From positions 1 through 64,000 of the forward strand of contig JAMPFQ010000003.1 in assembly GCA_023664345.1 (NCBI GenBank): a stretch of 64,000 nucleotides of DNA, written 5' to 3'. The position numbers and the translations under genes were made by a program. The notes under the pieces are model-generated. The model was not told the DNA's origin, did no database searches, and saw nothing but the letters and a program-made list of their open reading frames with translations. The DNA is from Lachnospiraceae bacterium. GTDB lineage: Bacteria > Bacillota > Clostridia > Lachnospirales > Lachnospiraceae. Numbering within the stretch: position 1 is the stretch's first letter; the number at the start of each line of letters is the position of its first letter. Below are positions 58,374 through 64,000 of the stretch, piece after piece.

Positions 58374-59417
58374 TTAATCCTGCAGGACCCTCACGCACCT
58401 TACCGGAGTACGATAATTGTAATTACTGATCTTAATGCCGGTTGACGGGCTGCTGGCATGAATCACTTTTCCGCCGCCGATGTAGATCGCCACATGGTTG
58501 ATGGTCCCTGAACTGTTCGCGTAGAACACCAGATCGCCGGGCTTTAAGTCGGAGGCGCTGATCTTCACGCCTTCCTTTGCCTGGGAACCGGAATGATGGC
58601 TGAGGGTCACGCCGAATTTCTTAAACACACTCAGTACGAATCCGGAGCAGTCGGCGCCCTTTGTCAGGCTGGTCCCGCCCCACACATAGGGATTGCCCAA
58701 GAACTGCTTCGCGTACTCTACCAGTTCCACACGGACATCGGATACACCCTGGCCGTACAGAAGTTCCGTCATGGTGATAGCAGTATCCAGCCGCTGCTCC
58801 ACAGTAACAAAATCCGCCGACACATAGGCTTCCTCGCCATCGATGGAAACCTCGATCCATCCCTCCAGCGTCTCCACATACTCCAGTTCCTCACCCTTGG
58901 GGACCTGCGTCAGGACTGCGCTCTCGGTGTTTGCCTCATCCCTTACGTTCAATCCGTCCACGTTCACAAGCACCACCGTACGCACCAGGTCGTTTGCCGC
59001 AAGCTTGGCATCCGGTCCGGTGAACAGAAATTCCGTGCTCACATAGCCCTCCACCTCGCCAGACTTGATGTGCGCCCATCCGTCCAGCATTTCCAGTACC
59101 TCGCAGGCCGAATTCTTAGGCATCTTCCCCACCATCTTGCTGTCGGTGGAGGGTGCCTGCCGCACGTTCAGATTGCCGCTTTCCACGTTAGCGATGCCGA
59201 TATTGGTATATCCCCAGGAAGCGCCCTGTGCCTGCTGTGCGATCTCTTTGTATTCCTCCGCGGTATGTGTCGTCTCAAAGAAAGAAGCCACCCCGGCCGT
59301 CTGCAGAACGCTTGTCCCCCCTGACGCAGAAACAGTCATGGGCGTTTCCAGCGCCAGACAGCACATCAGGCCTGCGGTAACAGCCGCTATTTTTCTCTTG
59401 ATCTTTAAATATCTCAT
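58374..59417 (-). CDS. secreted SH3b-NlpC/P60 cell-wall hydrolase
   Basis: A 347-residue exported peptidoglycan endopeptidase. Signal peptide about 1-32. Two bacterial SH3 domains (about 78-132 with SGNLNVRQAPS; about 150-206 with DGLNVRDEANTES) for wall binding. C-terminal NlpC/P60 domain (230-347) with the catalytic triad C257 (GADCSGF), H308 (NHVAIYIG) and H320 (HASSP). It cleaves stem peptides, probably at D-Glu-diamino acid bonds. A perfect promoter lies at 59487-59515. Confidence 0.94.
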   Translation of the reverse strand: MRYLKIKRKIAAVTAGLMCCLALETPMTVSASGGTSVLQTAGVASFFETTHTAEEYKEIAQQAQGASWGYTNIGIANVESGNLNVRQAPSTDSKMVGKMPKNSACEVLEMLDGWAHIKSGEVEGYVSTEFLFTGPDAKLAANDLVRTVVLVNVDGLNVRDEANTESAVLTQVPKGEELEYVETLEGWIEVSIDGEEAYVSADFVTVEQRLDTAITMTELLYGQGVSDVRVELVEYAKQFLGNPYVWGGTSLTKGADCSGFVLSVFKKFGVTLSHHSGSQAKEGVKISASDLKPGDLVFYANSSGTINHVAIYIGGGKVIHASSPSTGIKISNYNYRTPVRCVRVLQD

Positions 59418-59486
59418 GTGTATGATCCTCTATAAAAATGAAATCCAAATTACAATTTTGTTACGAATTTGTTACATCTAAGTCAG

Positions 59487-59515
59487 ATTATACCTTTGTA
59501 ACCAACATATGTCAA
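59487..59515 (-). promoter_or_regulatory. consensus promoter of the NlpC/P60 gene
   Basis: TTGACA (59510-59515), 17 nt, TATAAT (59487-59492) on the minus strand; both hexamers are perfect. The leader is about 60 nt. Confidence 0.88.
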
Positions 59516-59563
59516 CAGATTCCGTAAAAAAACAGGAAAAATGACAACAGTTCAGCCAGCCCA

Positions 59564-61216
59564 TCAAGAAACAGCCTCCGCTTCCGCGTCTTTCTCCGCA
59601 TTCATGACCGCAAACGCGATATTGGTAGCGTGATCCGCCACCCTCTCCAGACCGGACACCACATCGGAAAATACCATGCCGGCCTCGGGAGTACACTCGC
59701 CTCTGGTCAGACGCTGCACATGCAGCTGCTGCAGCGCTCTTTCTTTCTCATCGATCTTATCCTCCAGCTCTATGACTTCCTGCATATGGCTCTCATCGCT
59801 CCTGACGAACATATCAATGGCATACTGGATCACCTTGTTCACCATATCCAGCATCTCGCCCATCTCTTTCTGGGCGTCCTTGCTGAAGACCAGCCCCTGT
59901 TCTTTCCGCTGCTTCGCGGCATCCGCCACATTTTCCGCGTGGTCGCCGATCCGCTCGATATCGTTCACCACATGGAACAGCGCCCCCAGGCTCTTCAAGT
60001 CCTCGATGGGCAGCGTGGTCTGATTGATCTTCACCAGATAATCAGTGATGGCGTGGTTCAGGAAATCGATATTCTTCTCCACCTCATACACTTCTTCAAT
60101 ATCTTCCTCATCCAGCGTGATCAGGGCATTCATGGCACGGTTTAAGTTCTCGCTGGCAAGGGACGCCATACGGTCCAGTTCCTTTACCACCTCAAACACT
60201 GCCGTAGCGGGATTGAACACCACCTTGTCGCCGATATATTTTAACTGATAACTTTCCCTGTAGCCCACCTTTTTGTCCTCACCGGGCACGCACAGCACGG
60301 AAAGCTTCACGATCCACTTTGAAAAAGGGAACAGCACGATCACCTGGAAGATCTTGATCATCGTATGGGCATTTGCCACAAAACGCCCCTTATCCGAGGA
60401 GATGGCCCATATCATCCTTGTCAGGGGCTCCTCCGCCGCAAAAAGCACCACATATAACACCACCGTGCCGATCACGTTGAACCAGAAATGAATCAGAGCC
60501 GCCCGCTTGGCGTCTTTCTTGCCTGCCAGGGAAGCCAGCAGCGCCGTGGTGCAGGCGCCGATATTACATCCCAGGATGATATACAAAGTAATATGCACGG
60601 AAAGCAGATCCTGATTTGCCAGAAGCAGCACAATGCTGACCGTCACGGAGGAACTCTGGATCACGGAAGTCAGCACCAGTCCCATCAGCGTCGCCATGAA
60701 CGGATTCCTCAGGGAACTGAGCAGATTTACCACTTCCGGCACGTCGCGCATGCTGGCCATGGAACTGGACATGGTGCTCAGTCCCAGGAACAGGATGCCG
60801 AAGCCGATGATGATCTCCGCAAATTTTTTCACCTTTTCTTTGGAACAGAACATGACTACAAGCACGCCCACCAGCAGGATCACCGGCGCGTATGCCGACA
60901 GGTTGATAGATACCAGCTGAGACGTGATAGTGGTACCGATATTGGCGCCGAAGATCACCCCCGCCGCCTGGTACAGGTTCATCAGACCGGCGTTCACAAA
61001 GCTGACCACCATGGCGGTACAGGCCGACGAGGACTGGATGATGCCTGTAAACACGATCCCCACCAGCATACCGGAAAACCGATTGGTGGTAAAGATCTCC
61101 AGGATACGGCGCAGCTTCGCGCCGGCAACTTTCTCGATAGATTCGCTCATCACCCGCATTCCGAACAGAAACAGCCCCAGACCTCCTGCCATTGACAATA
61201 AGATACTTGCATTCAT
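59564..61216 (-). CDS. Na/Pi cotransporter with PhoU-like domain
   Basis: A 550-residue membrane protein of the NptA/YjbB family. The repeated transport motif is seen twice: GIIQSSSACTAMVV and SVIQSSSVTVSIVL, in two inverted membrane repeats within about residues 1-310. The C-terminal 200 residues form a PhoU-like helical bundle (NDIERIGDHAENVADAAK, SGLERVADHATNIAF). It is likely a sodium-coupled phosphate transporter, possibly an exporter. ATG 61216 has AAGGGA 8 nt before it. Promoter at 61325-61353. Confidence 0.92.
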   Translation of the reverse strand: MNASILLSMAGGLGLFLFGMRVMSESIEKVAGAKLRRILEIFTTNRFSGMLVGIVFTGIIQSSSACTAMVVSFVNAGLMNLYQAAGVIFGANIGTTITSQLVSINLSAYAPVILLVGVLVVMFCSKEKVKKFAEIIIGFGILFLGLSTMSSSMASMRDVPEVVNLLSSLRNPFMATLMGLVLTSVIQSSSVTVSIVLLLANQDLLSVHITLYIILGCNIGACTTALLASLAGKKDAKRAALIHFWFNVIGTVVLYVVLFAAEEPLTRMIWAISSDKGRFVANAHTMIKIFQVIVLFPFSKWIVKLSVLCVPGEDKKVGYRESYQLKYIGDKVVFNPATAVFEVVKELDRMASLASENLNRAMNALITLDEEDIEEVYEVEKNIDFLNHAITDYLVKINQTTLPIEDLKSLGALFHVVNDIERIGDHAENVADAAKQRKEQGLVFSKDAQKEMGEMLDMVNKVIQYAIDMFVRSDESHMQEVIELEDKIDEKERALQQLHVQRLTRGECTPEAGMVFSDVVSGLERVADHATNIAFAVMNAEKDAEAEAVS

Positions 61217-61324
61217 TTTACGTTTCCCTTCATAAATCACACAGATCACATATACAGGTTTCGGTTCAAACTGCATCCATCTGCAATGGTTCCATCACAA
61301 TGCCGATTCAAAGCAGATATATCT

Positions 61325-61353
61325 ATTCTACGTGAAAAGACAAAAAGTTACAA
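61325..61353 (-). promoter_or_regulatory. promoter of the Na/Pi cotransporter gene
   Basis: TTGTAA (61348-61353), 17 nt, TAGAAT (61325-61330) on the minus strand. Confidence 0.65.
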
Positions 61354-61362
61354 TAAAAACTT

Positions 61363-62280
61363 TTAATTTTTATATACCGCCCTCGTCCCGATGTCCCTCT
61401 CCAGCTGTCTGCGCAAAGCATCCACACTCTCAAAGCGCTGCTCCGGCCTGCTGAATTCCAGCAGATACACCTCAATCTGCTCACCGTATATGTCTCCGGA
61501 AAAGTCATACAGGTAAGATTCCACCCCCATGACGCGCTCCTTGGTGACAGTTGGCTTATAACCCACATTACTGATAGCGCGGTACAGCCTGCCCCTGTGC
61601 CGGACCTGTGAAAAGTAAACGCCGTTAGGAGGAAGCAGCTTGCTCTCCTCCGGAAGCAGGTTCACTGTGGGAAATCCCAGATCCCTGCCCAGCTGCCTGC
61701 CTTTCACCACCGCCCCCATCACCGGGTAGGGCATTCCCAGCAATCTCTCCGCCAGCCGCATATCACCCTGCTCTACACGGCTGCGGACATAGGTGGAACT
61801 GACTTCCTTTCCGTCCAGGCAGACCTTGGCTATGGTCTTCACCTGAAATCCCAGTTCAGGCCCCATCTTCCGGAGAAGTTCCTCGTTACCGGCGCCCCCC
61901 GCCCCGAAAGACAGGTCGCTGCCCGCTGCCAGGAACCTTGCCTGCATCCGCTCCGCCAGAATCTCCGTGGCAAAGACCTCCGGCGGCATTGCTGCGGTCT
62001 CAGGATCCATGGGAAACTCGATCAGGATATCCACTCCCGCGCGTTCAAATAACACATATTTTTCTTCTTTTGTGGTGAGTTCTTTCCCGTCTGACTGCCC
62101 AAAAAGGACTGCCGGGGCCGGATCAAAGGTAAAGACACAGGCACAGAGCCCCTCTTTCTTTTGCCCCCGGATCTCTTCCAGCAGTCTTCTGTGACCGATG
62201 TGCACTCCGTCAAATTTCCCGATCGCCACAGCGGTTTCCCTGTCCAGATAAAAATCAGTCGTATTTGTTATGATCTCCAC
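61363..62280 (-). CDS. ribF: bifunctional riboflavin kinase/FAD synthetase
   Basis: A 305-residue enzyme making FMN and FAD. The N-terminal FAD synthetase has AIGKFDGVHIGHRRLLEEI and STYVRSRVEQGD; the C-terminal riboflavin kinase has GRDLGFPTVNL and GVYFSQV, then YLYDFSGDIYGEQIEVYL. The start is GTG 62280, 7 bp after the truB stop. The ribosome site is weak, so translation is probably coupled. The order nrnA-truB-ribF is the common Firmicute arrangement downstream of infB-rbfA. Confidence 0.95.
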   Translation of the reverse strand: MEIITNTTDFYLDRETAVAIGKFDGVHIGHRRLLEEIRGQKKEGLCACVFTFDPAPAVLFGQSDGKELTTKEEKYVLFERAGVDILIEFPMDPETAAMPPEVFATEILAERMQARFLAAGSDLSFGAGGAGNEELLRKMGPELGFQVKTIAKVCLDGKEVSSTYVRSRVEQGDMRLAERLLGMPYPVMGAVVKGRQLGRDLGFPTVNLLPEESKLLPPNGVYFSQVRHRGRLYRAISNVGYKPTVTKERVMGVESYLYDFSGDIYGEQIEVYLLEFSRPEQRFESVDALRRQLERDIGTRAVYKN

Positions 62281-62287
62281 TCGCTGT

Positions 62288-63190
62288 TCACTCTTTCTCC
62301 AAAAACATTTTTACCGGCTTATATCGTTTTTCCGTCTCTTCGTAGGCATAGATCCCCGCGAAACTTCCGTCAGGACGGTGAAACCGCACCCATTGCCGGG
62401 AGCCGTAAACCTGTTTTTCACATGTCTGGTCAGGATAAATGGCATTCCCATTCTCCAAAAGCCTCATTGCTTCCCCGCTGACCTGCAGGATTGGACAGTT
62501 CTGAAAACAGCTTTCCACAGGGATCAGGACTTCCGAAAGCCTGCCGGTATCCTTTGCTTCCTGAAGCCGCCCTAATGTGACGGCCTGTTCCAGGCCGAAC
62601 ATTCCCACTCTTGTGCGCCGCAGGCTCCGCATGGCCCCCCCGCAGCCCAACTTTTCCCCGATATCCGCGCAGAGGGTACGGATATAGGTTCCCTTGGAGC
62701 ATACCACCCTCATTTTCACTACGGGCAGCCTGCACTCCAGGATCTCCAGCTTATATATCACTACGGGCCGCGCCCTGCGCTCCACTTCTTTTCCCTCTCT
62801 GGCCAGTTCATACAACCGCCTGCCGTTTATCTTGAGAGCGGAATACATGGGCGGAACCTGGCTGTAACCGCCCACAAAAGACATGCAGGCTGCCCTGGCC
62901 TCTTCTTCCGTCACCGCCACAGGATGTTCCCCCAGCACCCTGCCGGTGGTGTCCTGGGTATCTGTCTCCACTCCCAGGAGCAGTTCCGCCACATACTCCT
63001 TATCCTGATCGGTGAGCATGTCGCAGAGTTTCGTGCCGCTGCCCAGGCATATGGGCAGTACCCCCGTGGCCGCCGGATCCAGGGTTCCCGTATGGCCGAC
63101 TTTCCTCTGTCCGCAGATCCCGCGCATCTTTGCCACCACATCTGCGGAAGTAAAACCCGGCTCTTTATCGATTATCATGATTCCATTCAT
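62288..63190 (-). CDS. truB: tRNA pseudouridine-55 synthase
   Basis: A 300-residue enzyme making pseudouridine 55 in the tRNA T loop. Motifs: MNGIMIIDKEPGFTSADVVAK at the N-terminus (two blocks), GHTGTLDPAATGVLP with the cat. Asp, and KGTYIRTLCADIGE. I start it at ATG 63190 by family comparison. A TTG at 63205, overlapping the nrnA stop, is possible; neither has a clear ribosome site, which suggests coupling to nrnA. The C-terminal PUA-like domain is present. Confidence 0.95.
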   Translation of the reverse strand: MNGIMIIDKEPGFTSADVVAKMRGICGQRKVGHTGTLDPAATGVLPICLGSGTKLCDMLTDQDKEYVAELLLGVETDTQDTTGRVLGEHPVAVTEEEARAACMSFVGGYSQVPPMYSALKINGRRLYELAREGKEVERRARPVVIYKLEILECRLPVVKMRVVCSKGTYIRTLCADIGEKLGCGGAMRSLRRTRVGMFGLEQAVTLGRLQEAKDTGRLSEVLIPVESCFQNCPILQVSGEAMRLLENGNAIYPDQTCEKQVYGSRQWVRFHRPDGSFAGIYAYEETEKRYKPVKMFLEKE

Positions 63191-63201
63191 AGTTATTTGT
63201 C

Positions 63202-64000
63202 TCAAATGTTATCCAGCTGTCTCTCTATATGTAACGAAAGATTATTCACGCAGTCATGGAAAGTGCCTCTCATGGTGCATCCTGCCGCCCGGGCATGGCC
63301 GCCGCCGCCGAAAAAAGCCGCCACTTTCGCCGCATCGACTCTCTCGCTGGTACGCAGGCTGACCTTATATTCCAGCACATCCGTCTGATACATGAAGATA
63401 GCACAGTCAATGCCGCCTATGTTGCGCAGGTGGTTCACAATGCCGTCCAGATCTTTCGGCTCCGCGTCATAGAACTGCATGACTTTCCGGTCTATACAGC
63501 TGACGATACACCTGCCGTCCATGAAACGGATACTCTCAAGCAATGCCCTGCCCATAATATTGGACTGAATATAAGTCTTCTGGTAAAAAGTCTCCTGGAT
63601 CAGCCTGGGAAAATCAAATCCATAACCGATCAGCCTGGCCCCTTTCTCCATGGTGGCGGGAGTGGTATTGGAATACTGGAAGATACCCGTATCATGGATG
63701 ATACCGGTATACAGCGCCATTGCCAGTTCCCTGTCCAGCTTTTCCACGTCCATCAGGTCATAGAGAAGTTCGCAGGTAGCCCCCACCTCCGGCACGATGT
63801 GATTGAGATCGCCGCAGCCCTTATTGGTGACGTGATGATCGATATTGATCCTCTTCTTTGCCGCCTGAAAATATTTCAGGGCATCGCCCAGCCGGTCTTC
63901 ACCGCAGTCCAGCGCAAAAAAAACATCAAAAGCCTCCTCTTCCCCGAATTCGCTGTCGATCTCGTCAAACCCTTTCAACTCCCGGAAGATATCTGCGGGC
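63202..64000 (-). CDS. nrnA: DHH-family phosphoesterase NrnA (5' end outside the window)
   Basis: The 3' part (at least 265 codons) of a bifunctional oligoribonuclease/pAp phosphatase. The DHH motif is seen in INIDHHVTNKG, followed by TGIIHDTGIFQYSNTTP, and the DHHA1 motif FFGGGGHARAAG near the C-terminus. It degrades nanoRNA and dephosphorylates pAp. The frame continues to the window edge (PADIFRELKGFDE), so the start is missing. It overlaps or abuts truB. Confidence 0.93.
   Translation of the reverse strand, partial: PADIFRELKGFDEIDSEFGEEEAFDVFFALDCGEDRLGDALKYFQAAKKRINIDHHVTNKGCGDLNHIVPEVGATCELLYDLMDVEKLDRELAMALYTGIIHDTGIFQYSNTTPATMEKGARLIGYGFDFPRLIQETFYQKTYIQSNIMGRALLESIRFMDGRCIVSCIDRKVMQFYDAEPKDLDGIVNHLRNIGGIDCAIFMYQTDVLEYKVSLRTSERVDAAKVAAFFGGGGHARAAGCTMRGTFHDCVNNLSLHIERQLDNI

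Overview
The window reads as chromosome of an anaerobic, fermentative Firmicute, most likely Lachnospiraceae (class Clostridia). I infer this from the oxygen-independent class III ribonucleotide reductase (nrdD/nrdG), FeoA/FeoB ferrous-iron uptake, CUT1 sugar importers with lipoprotein receptors, intracellular pectin- and galactan-degrading enzymes, strong AGGAGG ribosome sites and moderately high GC. I see no rRNA, CRISPR array, prophage or intact insertion sequence. There is one tRNA (Gly-GCC).

Layout. 0.1-2.3 kb: tRNA-Gly and a zinc-ribbon membrane protein. 2.3-11.1 kb: a galactan-oligosaccharide locus read leftward (two permeases, binding lipoprotein, LacI regulator, GH53 galactanase, GH35 beta-galactosidase), preceded by a GH3 enzyme (11.2-12.7 kb). 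12.8-20.4 kb: a broken small gene, lysC-hom with a decayed ACT-domain gene in front, a diguanylate cyclase, glyA, a lipid kinase and a PAP2 protein. 20.4-25.6 kb: glycosyltransferase, an SfsA-MutY fusion, a 5'-nucleotidase, a DUF1653 protein and a small membrane-anchored protein. 25.7-40.7 kb: an unusual island with four half-size ABC exporters in two pairs, a 60-aa acidic small protein, an unrecognised 219-aa protein, two related solute-binding lipoproteins (one a 1220-aa tandem form) and a 31-aa amphipathic peptide gene with its own promoter and terminator. 40.9-45.5 kb: a probable non-coding RNA, feoA-feoA-feoB with DtxR-type operators, a Uma2 nuclease and a DtxR-family regulator. 45.5-54.0 kb: nrdDG, an acyltransferase, a PL11 rhamnogalacturonan lyase, a nitroreductase and a flagellin lysine methylase. 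54.3-64.0 kb: pnp, rpsO, an FG-GAP-like lipoprotein, an SH3-NlpC/P60 hydrolase, a Na/Pi cotransporter, ribF, truB and the 3' part of nrnA.

The most distinctive property is the density of structured intergenic repeats, in at least four families. (1) A 116-120 bp cloverleaf-like element (three copies plus a fragment) keeps its stems while the stem sequences change; one copy is flanked by an 11-bp direct repeat. (2) Modular hairpin elements (long hairpin A, GAAGAA-type hairpin B, GCCGCC hairpin C) sit at the 3' ends of genes, always in the same orientation to transcription; in three cases the gene's stop codon lies inside hairpin A. (3) A leader repeat precedes glyA and feoA. (4) A roughly 95-bp two-hairpin element splits a 63-codon gene.

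Functionally, imported beta-1,4-galactan fragments would be cut in the cytoplasm by GH53 and GH35 under LacI control, and rhamnogalacturonan fragments by the PL11 lyase. Iron import appears to be regulated by the DtxR-type protein encoded beside feo. The exporter-peptide-lipoprotein island at 25-41 kb is the best candidate for an undescribed system: a small-peptide export and sensing module is my inference from gene content, not something the sequence proves.
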